Below, piece after piece: positions 24,469 to 33,506 of a DNA stretch of 64,000 bases. Source of the stretch: Actinoallomurus iriomotensis (GTDB lineage: Bacteria > Actinomycetota > Actinomycetes > Streptosporangiales > Streptosporangiaceae); the NCBI RefSeq assembly GCF_030269445.1, contig NZ_BSTJ01000001.1, forward strand, positions 1,079,898 to 1,143,897, given 5' to 3'. The stretch's first letter is position 1, and each line of letters starts with the position of its first letter. The notes beneath the pieces were generated by a model, which worked only from the letters and a program-made list of their open reading frames with translations, was not told the origin of the DNA and ran no database searches. The translations under genes were made by a program, and so were the position numbers.

Positions 24469-26364
24469 TCACGAGACGCGTCTGAGCACCACGTCAGTGG
24501 CCTTCACGTAGTACACGCGGTGGCCGAACTGGATCTCGTAGTACTTCAACCTGCCCTTCACGACGGCGTGGGTGGACACGTCGAAGGTCTTCGAGTAGGC
24601 GTACTCGCCGCGCGCCACGTCGGCCACCGGGTAGCTCTGGCCCGCGGCGAAGGTGTACTGCATCGGCGTGAGGTCCTGCACCGGGATGTTCGCCGGGTAC
24701 GCCGACGCCTCCGGATAGGCCCGCCCGTAGATCGGCACCGACTTCGCTCCCGGCTTGGGCGTCGCGACCAGGCCGCGGGCGCCGACGGCGACGGGTGCGC
24801 TCGCGGGGTCGTGGAACCACGCCTTCCGCCCGAGGTACCAGATCGCGGTCCAGTCGCCCTGCCGGCCGGCCACCGCGTAGGTCTGGCCCGTCGAGGCGCG
24901 CGCGCTGAAGTCGTACACGCTCATCGTCGCGTCGCCGTTCGGCGGGTGCGCGCCGACGTCCTTCACGAGCGGCGCGTCCGCGGACGGCGCGGTGCGGAGC
25001 AGGACGTCGCCGCCGCCGTGCTCCGGGCACGCGGCGCTCGGGTTCTTCGCGTCGCAGCCCGTGTACGGGACGGTGTTCGTGGCGTAGTCCGGCCGGATGG
25101 TGACCAGGCCCGCGTTCGCGCCGCCGGTCGCGTGCAGCGGCCGGCCCAGCAGGTCGAAGTAGTGCGCCCAGTCCCAGTACGGGCCGGGGTCCTGGTGCAT
25201 GCCGGCGACGTCGGACGGCACGCCGCCCGGGACGTTGTCGTGGCCCAGGATGTGCGCGCGGTCCACCGGGATGCCGTACTCACGGGTCAGGTAGCGCACC
25301 AGCTCCGCCGAGCCGCGGTACATCGCCTCGGTGTACCAGGTGCCGCCCTGCGCGAGGAAGCCCTCGTGCTCCACACCGATCGACTTGGCGTTGATGTACC
25401 AGTTGCCGGCGTGCCAGCCGATGTCCTTGTTCTTGACGTGCTGGGCGACATGGCCGTCGGAGGAGCGGACCGTGTAGTTCCACGCGAGGTACGTCGGGTC
25501 CTGCGCCAGCTTGACCGATGAGGCGTAGTCGCCCTCGGTGTCGTGGATGACGATGTAGCGGATCCGCTGGCTCAGCGGGCGCCGCGCCTCGTCGTGGTTG
25601 CCGTACTTCGTCTGGTCCTTCGGATCGAGCTGCCGGTACGGGGCGGGGATCCACTCACAGCCGAGGTCGGGCGGGCACTCGGTCTGCGCGGCGTTGGCGG
25701 CCGTCCGGACGGCCTTCAGGCCGGGTGTCGCGGCGAGCGTGACCCGCTGGCCGTCGTCGGTCGTACGGGACTCGCCGGTGCGAAGGACGTTCACGACCTG
25801 GTCGGCGAACCAGCTCGTGCCGCCGTAGCGGGCGGTCGCCTGGTACCAGGCGGACGGGTTCGAGCTGAGCGGCCTGCGCAGCCGGCGCTGGTAGTGCGCG
25901 AGCAGCGCGGCCCCGGCACGGATGTTGGCGGTGGCGTCGGTGCGCAGGTCGTCGGCGCTCGCGCCGGTCAGCTCGGCGGCCTGCTGCAACGTCTGCGCCA
26001 CGTGGCCGGGGCGCACGCCGCTCGCCCGGGGCCGGCGTCTCGGCCGGGACGTGTCGCCGCGCGGGTCCTCGGTGCCGCCGGAGAAGTGCTCCCGGGCGGG
26101 GACGAGCGTGCCGTCGGTCAGGTGCATCGGGCCGTACCCCGCGCTGACGCTCGGCCGGCCCTGGTTGGCGTCCCACCGCGACTCCAGGTACGAGACGGCG
26201 AGCAGGAGCCTGAGGGGGACGTGTTCGGCCCTGGCCGCGTCGGCGAAGGCCTGCTGCCGGGTCACGGGGACGGGTTTCGGCTGGTAGGCAGCGTAGGCCT
26301 GCCCGGTCGCCAGACCGGCGAGCCCTACGGCTGCCGCGACGAGGAGGTGTCGTCGCGCGCGCAT
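24469..26364 (-). CDS. Secreted N-acetylmuramoyl-L-alanine amidase with lysozyme-like N domain (B)
   Basis: A 631-residue paralogue of the next gene with the same order of parts: signal peptide (LLVAAAVGLAGLATGQAYA), lysozyme-like domain (YLESRWDANQG), Amidase_2 domain with zinc ligands in YIVIHDTE, HILGHDNV and QDPGPYWDW, and C-terminal SH3-like region ending VKATDVVLRRVS. ATG 26364 is chosen since AAGGAA lies 6 bases upstream; ATG 26382 has no ribosome-binding site. Each copy has its own upstream TTGACGA element (about 24410 and 26450), so the promoter seems to have been duplicated with the gene. Confidence 0.88.
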   Translation of the reverse strand: MRARRHLLVAAAVGLAGLATGQAYAAYQPKPVPVTRQQAFADAARAEHVPLRLLLAVSYLESRWDANQGRPSVSAGYGPMHLTDGTLVPAREHFSGGTEDPRGDTSRPRRRPRASGVRPGHVAQTLQQAAELTGASADDLRTDATANIRAGAALLAHYQRRLRRPLSSNPSAWYQATARYGGTSWFADQVVNVLRTGESRTTDDGQRVTLAATPGLKAVRTAANAAQTECPPDLGCEWIPAPYRQLDPKDQTKYGNHDEARRPLSQRIRYIVIHDTEGDYASSVKLAQDPTYLAWNYTVRSSDGHVAQHVKNKDIGWHAGNWYINAKSIGVEHEGFLAQGGTWYTEAMYRGSAELVRYLTREYGIPVDRAHILGHDNVPGGVPSDVAGMHQDPGPYWDWAHYFDLLGRPLHATGGANAGLVTIRPDYATNTVPYTGCDAKNPSAACPEHGGGDVLLRTAPSADAPLVKDVGAHPPNGDATMSVYDFSARASTGQTYAVAGRQGDWTAIWYLGRKAWFHDPASAPVAVGARGLVATPKPGAKSVPIYGRAYPEASAYPANIPVQDLTPMQYTFAAGQSYPVADVARGEYAYSKTFDVSTHAVVKGRLKYYEIQFGHRVYYVKATDVVLRRVS

Positions 26365-26486
26365 ATGGAGTTCCTTCGCCATTGTGGGAGAAAGTCATGA
26401 TCTTGGTAAGGATCACGGTAAGGATGGCGAAGATCACGATGCGTCGTCAACGACATTGGAGCTGTTCGCAGGCGAACGGTCCCCGG

Positions 26487-29204
26487 TCAGCTGGCGGAGA
26501 TCACCGAACCGTGGAGGGGGATGGACGCCTCGCCGCGAGGATTGAGCTGCACGAGCGCCTCGATGCCGCTCGGCGCCATCGGCCGGGACACGAGATAGCC
26601 CTGGCCCCGGGGGCAGCCCATCTCGCGGAGCAGTTCGAGCTGCTCGGGCCGCTCGACCCCCTCGGCCACGACCGTAAGCCCGAGATCGCGGCCGACCCGG
26701 GCGATGGTGCGAGTCAGCAGCGTGAGCGTCTCGTCGCGGCCGAGCCCGGACACGAACGACGGGTCGATCTTGATGACGTCGACCGGGAGCTGCCGCAGGA
26801 AGGCGAGCGAGGCGTAGCCGGTGCCGAAGTCGTCGATGGCCAGGCGCACGCCGAGGTCGCGCAGGGCCGACAACCGCTCGATGAGCTCGTCGGAGCCGTC
26901 GACCAGCACCTCCTCCTTGACCTCCAGCGTCAGCGCGCCGGGCGGCAGCCCGCTGTCGGCGAGCGCGGCCGCGACCGAGTCGACGAAGTGCGCCGCCGCG
27001 ATCTCACGCGGCCGGAGGTTGATCGACAGGCCGATCTCCCAGCCGTTCTCCCGCCACCGGGCCACCTGGGCGCACGCCTCGCGCAGCACCCAGTTGCCGA
27101 GCGGCACCATGAGCCCGGACTCCTCGGCGGTGCCGATGAACTCCTCGGGCGGCACGGACACGCCGTCCCGCCACCAGCGGACCAGCGCCTCGACCCCGGT
27201 GACCCGCGAGGTGGCCAGCTCGACCACGGGCTGGAACTCCACCGCGAACTGCTGCTCGGTGAGCGCGCGCTGCAGGTCGCTACCGAGTTCGAGCCGGCGC
27301 ATGACGTCGGCGTGCATCTTGGCGGCGAAGACCTCGACCCGGCCGCCGCCGAGATCCTTCGCCCGCGACAGCGCGATGTCGGCGTTGCGGATCAGCTCGG
27401 CGCCCTCGATGCAGTCCTCGGTGAAGGCGATGCCGACGCTGGCGGTGAGCACGATGGCGCGGTCGGCGACGCGGTACGGCTCGCCGGCCAGGGCCCGCAG
27501 GAGACGCTCGCCGAGGTCGACGACGGTCTGCACCTCGGCCGCGCTCTCCATGAGCACGGCGAACTCGTCGCCGCCCCAGCGCGCGACGGTGTCGTCGGCC
27601 AGCACGCCCGCGCGGAGCCGCCGCGCCGCCTGGGCGAGCAGCTGGTCGCCGCCGGCGTGGCCGATGGAGTCGTTGACGGCGGTGAACCCGTCGAGGTCGA
27701 CGAAGACGACCGCGACCGGGCCCTGGCTGCGTCCGACCTTCTCCCGGGCGCGTTCTTCGAGGTAGGCGCGGTTGGGCAGGCCGGTCAGCCCGTCGTGGAA
27801 GGTCAGGTGGGCGACCTGGCGCTCCAGCGCCACCTGCTCGCTGAAGTCGCGGGTGGTGACCAGCAGCTGGTCGGTGCCGTCGCCGGCCCGGCCGTACCGG
27901 GAGATGGTCGACTCGGTGGGCAGCCAGGTGCCGTCGGTGGCGCGGATGCGGCAGGCGATGCGCGCGACGTCGAGGTCGCAGTCGGTGTCGAGGAAGGCCG
28001 TCACCGCGTCCACGACGCGCGGCAGGTCCTCGGGGTGGACGACGTCGTACACGGGGCGGCCGAGGAGGTCCTCGGCGGTGTAGTGGTACGAGCGGCGGGG
28101 TCCGGCGCTGACGTACTGCACGACGCCGTCGAGGCCGCAGATGAGCACGACGTCGTTGATGCTCTCGGCGAGCGCGCGGAAGTGCTCCTCGCCGCTCGCG
28201 GCGGCGCGGGCGAGGCGGTCGTTCTCGCGGACGAGCTCGGCGAGGCGGGCGAGCAGGACGAGCACCGCCGAGCCCGCGACGATCGGCACGATCGGCCGCA
28301 GCCCGCGGGCGCCCGTGAGCGTGTGGCCGGCCACGAAGATCGCTGCCGCGGCGGCGGTGGCGGCGGGCGCGAGGCCCGGCCCGACCAGCGGCCGGCGCGT
28401 GTCCTCGGCCGGTCCCTCCCCGCGCCCGAGCCAGGGCACGGCGGCCAGGAGCAGCAGTCCGGCCGCGCGGACCACGTCGGCCGGGATGCCGTGGGTGGCG
28501 TCGTCGTTGAGCCGGAGCACGGCGTAGACCACGTCGGCCGCGGACAGCACGAGCAGTGCGCAGTAGGCGAGCGCGGCGGGCCGGTGGTTCGCCCGTACGG
28601 CGACGAGGGCCATCGGGAACAGCGCGCAGACCAGCGCGGCGTCCAGCACCGGGTAGCGCAGCTCGATGAGGAACTGGCCCCAGCCCTCGCCGGAGGCATG
28701 GTAGAGCCGATCGAAGATCGCGACCCAGCCGACCACGAACAGGGCGCAGGCGCAGACGTAGGTGTCGGCCAGGTAGCGCAGCCAGGGACGCGCGCTGCGC
28801 GGCAGGCGTATCGGCGCGAGGAAGCCCGCGGTGATCGCGATCGGCGCGACCAGCAGGAACAGGTCGGCCGGTGAGACCGTCACGACGGCGCGGCTGATCA
28901 CGAGCCGGGAGACGGCGTTCACCGTGGCGCCGGCGCACCAGGCCAGCGCGGCCACGCCGAACCACCGCCACATGTCCCGGTCGATCTTTCCGGCGGCCGT
29001 CTGGGGCGCGCGCACGGCGGCGTACATGAGCGACGACGCGGCGGCGGCCGCGGCCCACGCGGCGAGCCATGCTCCGGACAGCCCTCCGCCCCAGCCCAGC
29101 CCGAGCGCGAGGGCATAGATCAAGGCGAGCGCCACGAGCGCTCCGAACGGCCGCACCGGTGCCGGTACGTGCCAGCGCCGCCGCTCCGCTCCCTCCCCGG
29201 TCAT
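26487..29204 (-). CDS. Membrane PAS-GGDEF-EAL protein (c-di-GMP turnover)
   Basis: A 905-residue protein with about nine hydrophobic helices in residues 20-330, a PAS domain (about 345-460; AESINDVVLICGLDG), a GGDEF domain with intact RWGGDEFAVL (about 543) and an EAL domain (about 645-890). EAL keeps GVEALVRW, the asparagine in SINLRPRE, LEVKEE, DDFGTGYASL, the lysine in DVIKID and GQGYLVSRPM. Both c-di-GMP synthesis and hydrolysis are therefore possible. The inhibitory RxxD site five residues before GGDEF is missing (LADD). GGGGAG lies about 9 bases before the ATG. A 435-bp region without genes precedes it. Confidence 0.93.
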   Translation of the reverse strand: MTGEGAERRRWHVPAPVRPFGALVALALIYALALGLGWGGGLSGAWLAAWAAAAAASSLMYAAVRAPQTAAGKIDRDMWRWFGVAALAWCAGATVNAVSRLVISRAVVTVSPADLFLLVAPIAITAGFLAPIRLPRSARPWLRYLADTYVCACALFVVGWVAIFDRLYHASGEGWGQFLIELRYPVLDAALVCALFPMALVAVRANHRPAALAYCALLVLSAADVVYAVLRLNDDATHGIPADVVRAAGLLLLAAVPWLGRGEGPAEDTRRPLVGPGLAPAATAAAAAIFVAGHTLTGARGLRPIVPIVAGSAVLVLLARLAELVRENDRLARAAASGEEHFRALAESINDVVLICGLDGVVQYVSAGPRRSYHYTAEDLLGRPVYDVVHPEDLPRVVDAVTAFLDTDCDLDVARIACRIRATDGTWLPTESTISRYGRAGDGTDQLLVTTRDFSEQVALERQVAHLTFHDGLTGLPNRAYLEERAREKVGRSQGPVAVVFVDLDGFTAVNDSIGHAGGDQLLAQAARRLRAGVLADDTVARWGGDEFAVLMESAAEVQTVVDLGERLLRALAGEPYRVADRAIVLTASVGIAFTEDCIEGAELIRNADIALSRAKDLGGGRVEVFAAKMHADVMRRLELGSDLQRALTEQQFAVEFQPVVELATSRVTGVEALVRWWRDGVSVPPEEFIGTAEESGLMVPLGNWVLREACAQVARWRENGWEIGLSINLRPREIAAAHFVDSVAAALADSGLPPGALTLEVKEEVLVDGSDELIERLSALRDLGVRLAIDDFGTGYASLAFLRQLPVDVIKIDPSFVSGLGRDETLTLLTRTIARVGRDLGLTVVAEGVERPEQLELLREMGCPRGQGYLVSRPMAPSGIEALVQLNPRGEASIPLHGSVISAS

Positions 29205-29343
29205 CTAACTTGCTCCCCGCGACTTGATCATTAGCCGTCCCGCTCTGGAAACGCCTCGCAGGGCGCACATGACTCCCGAGTTCTCCACCGAACCCGGGCG
29301 GTTCTCCGGTGGTCTGTCAAGTGCTTTGTCATCCTTGCGAGGC

Positions 29344-29367
29344 GGTGTCCCGCCTGAGCGGGGCACC
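29344..29367. repeat. Stable hairpin in the 5' region of the GGDEF-EAL gene
   Basis: GGTGTCCCGC-CTGA-GCGGGGCACC forms a 10-bp stem with one T-G wobble and a 4-base loop. It is followed on the plus strand by GGGTTTT and could act as a terminator in that direction or as structure in the 5' UTR of the minus-strand gene. Confidence 0.45.
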
Positions 29368-29602
29368 GGGTTTTGAGTTGCGAACCCCGCGAATCAAGGC
29401 CGGGGTCTTCCGGCATGGTCCGCGCGGTGGTCGGGCTGGTCAGCTTCGCGGCTCAATCTACGGGCCGTATGTCACGGAGCGATTGAGGCCGGGCGTCCAG
29501 CAGGCGACGGATGGCCACCGTGAGTAATCACAACCCTGACCTTTTAGGCGTTTTGCCGGAAATGACGGCCGGAGAGGAAACGTAGCGGCCTGTAATCGGT
29601 CT

Positions 29603-29624
29603 CCGGCGGGCAAAGGCCCGCCGG
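29603..29624 (-). terminator. Hairpin after the hydroxyacid dehydrogenase gene
   Basis: CCGGCGGGC and GCCCGCCGG form a perfect 9-bp stem with a 4-base loop, 15 bp beyond the stop codon at 29640. There is no U run, so strength as a terminator is uncertain. Confidence 0.55.
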
Positions 29625-29639
29625 GCAGTGTTTACCCGA

Positions 29640-30551
29640 TCAGTAGTCGCCCCTGATGACGTTGATCGGGGGCTCCCCCGTGACAAGCCGTGTGACCTGG
29701 TCAGTAACAAGCGCGACGATCCGGCGGCGCGACGCCGGGGTGGAACCGCCGACGTGCGGGGTGATGAACACCCCGGGCGCCGTCCAGAGCGGATGACCGG
29801 CCGGCAGCGGCTCGGGGTCGGTCACGTCGAGTACCGCGCGGAGCCGGCCGCCGGTCACCTCGTCCAGCAGCGCCCCGGTGTCCACGACGGTGCCGCGCGC
29901 CGCGTTGACCAGCAACGCTCCGTCTTTCATGCGAGCCAGAAACGCCTTGTCGACCAGTCCCGTGGTCTCGGCGGTCGAGGGCACGATGAGGACGACGACG
30001 TCGGCCTCGGGCAGGATTTCGGGCAGCGCGCTCACGGGGTGTACGCCGTCGCGGGCGGATCGGGCGACGCGGATGATCCGCGTCTCGAACGGGGTGAGAC
30101 GGCGCTCGATCGCCTCCCCTACCGAGCCGTACCCGACGATCATCACGGTGCGGTCTGTCAAGGCGTCTGTCATGTGCCAGTCCCAGCGTCCCTCGCGCTG
30201 GGCGTCGCGGAAGCCGGGGAACTCCCGCTGGGCCGCGATGATGCCGCCGACCACCCACTCGGCCGTGCTCGCGTCGTGCACGCCGCGGGCGTTGCACAAG
30301 ATGACGCCCTCGGGCACCACCGGCAGGAACGTGTCGACACCCGCCACCTGCAACAGGATGACCTGGAGGCTCGACATCTCGGCCACGATCTCGCGGCTGC
30401 GCGGAGTCGCGACGAACGGCGGCACGTAGACGTCGACCTCGGCCGGGTCGCCGGGCGGCTCGTCGCTCCGGCCGTCGTAGATCCGCGCGTGCACGCCCTC
30501 GACGCCCTCGACGGCGTCGGCGAGTTCGCGGTCCGGCACCCAGATTCTCAC
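29640..30551 (-). CDS. D-isomer-specific 2-hydroxyacid dehydrogenase
   Basis: A 303-residue NAD(P)-dependent dehydrogenase. The GTG at 30551 follows GGGAGGG with 6 bases spacing, and the protein starts VRIWVPDRELADAV. The Rossmann motif is MIVGYGSVGEAIERRL. The catalytic arginine is in NAARGTVVDTGAL, the glutamate in DVTDPEPLP and the histidine in FITPHVGGST. It is shorter than SerA and has no ACT domain; glyoxylate/hydroxypyruvate or phosphonate substrates are possible and not distinguishable. It is transcribed away from the sugar dehydrogenase lipoprotein gene. Confidence 0.9.
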   Translation of the reverse strand: MRIWVPDRELADAVEGVEGVHARIYDGRSDEPPGDPAEVDVYVPPFVATPRSREIVAEMSSLQVILLQVAGVDTFLPVVPEGVILCNARGVHDASTAEWVVGGIIAAQREFPGFRDAQREGRWDWHMTDALTDRTVMIVGYGSVGEAIERRLTPFETRIIRVARSARDGVHPVSALPEILPEADVVVLIVPSTAETTGLVDKAFLARMKDGALLVNAARGTVVDTGALLDEVTGGRLRAVLDVTDPEPLPAGHPLWTAPGVFITPHVGGSTPASRRRIVALVTDQVTRLVTGEPPINVIRGDY

Positions 30552-30735
30552 TGACCCTCCCGATCCCTGTGGAAGAGGATCGTACGACCGTCGGTCTCGG
30601 GCCGTGACGCCGAGGTGTGACGATGCGGCATGGAGGGGTACGGATCGCCCTGTCCCACCACCCCGGCCGACGACCACGGAGAGTCAACTCGGGCCGGAGA
30701 ACTTCGTTCCGGATTGAGACGGGAATTTGACCAAA

Positions 30736-31818
30736 GTGAGGCTTAACACGCTCGTCATCGTGTGCGCCCTGGCGCTCGCCGGATGTTCGTCCGGCGGGTC
30801 ATCCGGTAGGTCGTCGGCGGCCCCCGCTTCGGCGTCGGCATCCGGGGTTCGGCTCGGGACGCCGCGCGCCCTGGTGACGGGGCTGTCGGTGCCGTGGGCG
30901 ATCGCGTTCCTGCCCGGCGGTGACGCCCTGGTGACCGAGCGGGACACCGCACGCCTCCTGCGCGTCACCCCTGCGGGAAAGGTCACCACCGTCGGGACCG
31001 TCCCGGGCGTGTCACCGGCCGGCGAGGGAGGCCTGCTCGGCGTCGCCGTCTCCCCGTCGTACGCGAAGGACCACTGGGTGTTCGTCTACTACAGCGCCTC
31101 CGCCGACAACCGGATCGCCCGGTTCCAGTATCACGACAAGGGCATCGGCGGCCTGCGGACGATCGTGACGGGCATTCCGCGCGGCCGGATCCACAACGGC
31201 GGCCGTCTCGCGTTCGGCCCCGACCACTACCTCTACGCCTCGACCGGCGAGACCGGACGCGGCGGGCTGGCGCAGGACCGGTCCTCCCTCGGCGGCAAGA
31301 TCCTCCGGATGACGCTCGACGGCGGGCCCGCGCCCGGCAACCCGTACGGCACGCTCGTCTTCTCCTACGGGCACCGGAACGTGCAGGGCCTCGCGTGGGA
31401 CTCGCAGGGGCGGATGTTCGCCACGGAGTTCGGCCAGGACCGGTTCGACGAGATCAACCGCGTCCTGCCCGGCCACGACTACGGCTGGCCGGTGGTCGAG
31501 GGGTTCGGCGGCGACCGCCGGCGGTACACGCCGCCGCTGCTGACGTGGCGGACCTCGGAGGCGTCGCCGTCGGGACTGGCCTACGACCACGGGTCGCTGT
31601 GGGCGGGCGCGCTGGCCGGGCGGCGGCTGTGGCAGGTACCGGTCACCGCGAACGGGACGACCGGCACTCCGGTGCCGCACTTCGAGGGCCGGTACGGCCG
31701 CCTGCGGGCGGTCGTCACCGCGCCCGACGGCTCGCTGTGGGTCAGCACGAGCAACCGCGACGGGCGGGGCTCCCCGGCTCAGGGGGATGACCGGATCCTG
31801 GTGATCCCGGTGCGTTAG
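30736..31818 (+). CDS. PQQ-dependent sugar dehydrogenase-like lipoprotein
   Basis: A 360-residue protein with a lipoprotein signal (VIVCALALAGCSS, lipobox LAGC near residue 20) and a Ser/Ala-rich linker. The rest is the six-bladed glucose/sorbosone dehydrogenase propeller: LSVPWAIAFLPGGDALVTER, GEGGLLGVAVSP, the histidine in RIHNGGRLAFGPDHYLY, YGHRNVQGLAWD and NRVLPGHDYGWPVVEG. It probably oxidises a sugar or related alcohol at the cell surface with PQQ. GTG 30736 is chosen over TTG 30727 because it leaves room for GGGAA upstream. Confidence 0.88.
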   Translation: MRLNTLVIVCALALAGCSSGGSSGRSSAAPASASASGVRLGTPRALVTGLSVPWAIAFLPGGDALVTERDTARLLRVTPAGKVTTVGTVPGVSPAGEGGLLGVAVSPSYAKDHWVFVYYSASADNRIARFQYHDKGIGGLRTIVTGIPRGRIHNGGRLAFGPDHYLYASTGETGRGGLAQDRSSLGGKILRMTLDGGPAPGNPYGTLVFSYGHRNVQGLAWDSQGRMFATEFGQDRFDEINRVLPGHDYGWPVVEGFGGDRRRYTPPLLTWRTSEASPSGLAYDHGSLWAGALAGRRLWQVPVTANGTTGTPVPHFEGRYGRLRAVVTAPDGSLWVSTSNRDGRGSPAQGDDRILVIPVR

Positions 31819-31839
31819 GCGGGTTCTAGGCTGTGGCGG

Positions 31840-32391
31840 ATGGACGACCGTGAGGTGATTGAGCACGCCGAACGCCATCTGGGCCCCTTCCTCCGCACGC
31901 ACCCCCTGGAGAACGACTCCGGCCGTGACCTGGGTCTCGGTGTGTTCTTCTTCGCGTCGCCGTCGATGGTGAGCGTGGTCACCGTCGGGCTGCGCTCCCG
32001 GATGCTGCAGTCGCCGCTTCCGCTGGAGCTGGCCTGCTCCGTACGCCCGGGGCAGGAAGAGCACGCCGAGCGGCTCGTGGAGCGGTTCGCCCGGCTCTCG
32101 GTCCTCGGCGACGTCGAACTGGAGTACGACGACGGGTTGATCGTCGAGGAGCCGCTGGTGCCGGACACGGAGATCCGCGGACTGCTGGCGGCGCCGCACC
32201 CGTACGCGGACGAGATGTTCAACCTGGTCCGCGACGCGGACGGGACGCTGAGCCTGCAGTTCGTCACGCTGGTGCCGATCACCGGACCGGAGGGGGCGTA
32301 CCTGCGGGACCACGAGACCGGTGAGCTGTTCGAGCTGTGGGAGTCGGCCGGCACCGACCTGCTGGACCTGCGGCGCCCGTCCGCCGCCTGA
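31840..32391 (+). CDS. Suppressor-of-fused-like domain protein
   Basis: A 183-residue cytoplasmic protein without motifs for catalysis. The pattern LQFVTLVPITGPEGAYLRDH near the C-terminus, and the preceding LELACSVRPGQEEHAERLVE, fit the bacterial SUFU-like domain. Bacterial SUFU proteins have been proposed as immunity proteins or structural partners; no toxin gene is visible beside it. It starts 21 bp after the sugar dehydrogenase gene, and TAGGCT lies at 31827-31832, 7 bases before the ATG, indicating a leaderless transcript of its own. Confidence 0.65.
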   Translation: MDDREVIEHAERHLGPFLRTHPLENDSGRDLGLGVFFFASPSMVSVVTVGLRSRMLQSPLPLELACSVRPGQEEHAERLVERFARLSVLGDVELEYDDGLIVEEPLVPDTEIRGLLAAPHPYADEMFNLVRDADGTLSLQFVTLVPITGPEGAYLRDHETGELFELWESAGTDLLDLRRPSAA

Positions 32392-32461
32392 CCCTCCCTG
32401 GTGACCGCCCGGTCACCGAACGGTATGGCGCCGTGTCTCTTCTGCCCCTATCGTCAATCCA

Positions 32462-33460
32462 ATGTCAGAAGATCAGCGGCATGTGCGGATAACGCTGTTC
32501 TTGCGGCGGGTCCTCAGCGCCGACGCCATGCGCCGGGCGGTCGCCGGTCCCGGCGAGGGCTTCACCGCCCGCGACTGGATCGTCGTCCTGCAGCGCGTAC
32601 GCAAGGAGGCCAAGGAGGACAACGTCGGGCTGATCGCGGCCGGCGTCGCCTTCTGGGCGATCCTGTCGATCGTGCCGCTGCTCATCGGAGTGATGGCCGT
32701 CGCCTCGCTGGTCGCCGGACCGGCGTGGGTCCGCGAACAGCTCGGCCCGCTCGCCGCGATCCTGCCCCGCCCCGTCGCGCGGTCCCTGACCGACCAGCTG
32801 ACCGAGGCGGTCAGCGCGATGAGCGGCCAGGGCCGGACGCTGGGCCTGATCATCGGCCTCCTCGGCGTGCTGTGGACCTGCTCCCGCGGCTTCGGCGCGC
32901 TCATCAACGGCCTGCACGTCGTGATCGACGCGGAGGACACACGGAACGTGATCCGCAAACGCGCGACCGCGGTCGGCCTGACGGCCGGGGCACTGGTGAC
33001 GGTGATGGGCGCGCTGTGGCTGGTGGCCTCGGTGCCGAGGATCGGCCTGCGCGACGCGGACGTCGTCGTGGGCTTCGCCCTCCGCTGCGCGCTGCTGGCC
33101 GTCCTGGCGGTGATCGGCCTGATCCTGCTGTACCGCTACGGCACGGACCGCAACAACGCCGACTGGCACGCGGTCCGCTGGGGCGCGGGCATCGCGATGA
33201 CGGCCTGGGCCGTGATGTCGGTGGCGCTGGCCGTCTACACCGCCGACACGGGCGGGAGAAGCTCGACCTACGGGACTCTGGCCGGCGCGGCGGCCATCGC
33301 GACGTGGCTGTACATGTCGTGCTACATCATCTTGCTGGGCGCCGAGATCAACGTCGAGATCGAACGCCTCCTGACCCATCGCGCGGCCTTCCGCGACGTA
33401 CCGCCGGAACCCGATGCCTCGGGCACCGAGGCCACCCCCGTGGCAGAGCCCGCGGGGTGA
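32462..33460 (+). CDS. YihY/BrkB-family membrane protein
   Basis: A 332-residue inner-membrane protein with about six transmembrane helices. The family pattern NVGLIAAGVAFWAILSIVPL opens the first helix, and WTCSRGFGALINGLHVVIDA and ATWLYMSCYIILLGAEINVE follow. The family was once called RNase BN, which is no longer accepted for these proteins; the function is unknown. TATCGT lies at 32449-32454, 7 bases before the ATG, with no ribosome-binding site, so translation is probably leaderless. It is convergent with gatB across a strong terminator. Confidence 0.88.
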   Translation: MSEDQRHVRITLFLRRVLSADAMRRAVAGPGEGFTARDWIVVLQRVRKEAKEDNVGLIAAGVAFWAILSIVPLLIGVMAVASLVAGPAWVREQLGPLAAILPRPVARSLTDQLTEAVSAMSGQGRTLGLIIGLLGVLWTCSRGFGALINGLHVVIDAEDTRNVIRKRATAVGLTAGALVTVMGALWLVASVPRIGLRDADVVVGFALRCALLAVLAVIGLILLYRYGTDRNNADWHAVRWGAGIAMTAWAVMSVALAVYTADTGGRSSTYGTLAGAAAIATWLYMSCYIILLGAEINVEIERLLTHRAAFRDVPPEPDASGTEATPVAEPAG

Positions 33461-33468
33461 CCGGCCAC

Positions 33469-33500
33469 CGGCGCGGCCCCCGTTTCCGGGGACCGCGCCG
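33469..33500. terminator. Bidirectional terminator between the YihY gene and gatB
   Basis: CGGCGCGG (33469-33476) pairs with CCGCGCCG (33493-33500), with an inner CCCC/GGGG stem around a TTT-containing loop. It is followed by TTGTCGTC on the plus strand and lies 6 bp after the gatB stop on the minus strand. Confidence 0.8.
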
Positions 33501-33506
33501 TTGTCG

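Larger units (their letters stand above)
29205..29639. other. 435-bp region without genes
   Basis: No frame with convincing codon bias was found. It holds a 10-bp hairpin at 29344-29367, an overlapping GGGTT/AACCC pairing just downstream, a TTGACA hexamer on the minus strand near 29313-29318 that could be the -35 of the GGDEF-EAL gene, and a terminator-like hairpin at 29603-29624. No c-di-GMP riboswitch consensus was recognised. Confidence 0.5.

Noticed and set aside
26382-28874. An 830-codon open frame on the plus strand
   Set aside because: Antisense to the GGDEF-EAL gene, which has intact catalytic motifs; the plus frame shows no domain.
29205-29639. A c-di-GMP riboswitch before the GGDEF-EAL gene
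   Set aside because: I looked for the conserved GEMM-type elements on both strands and found none.
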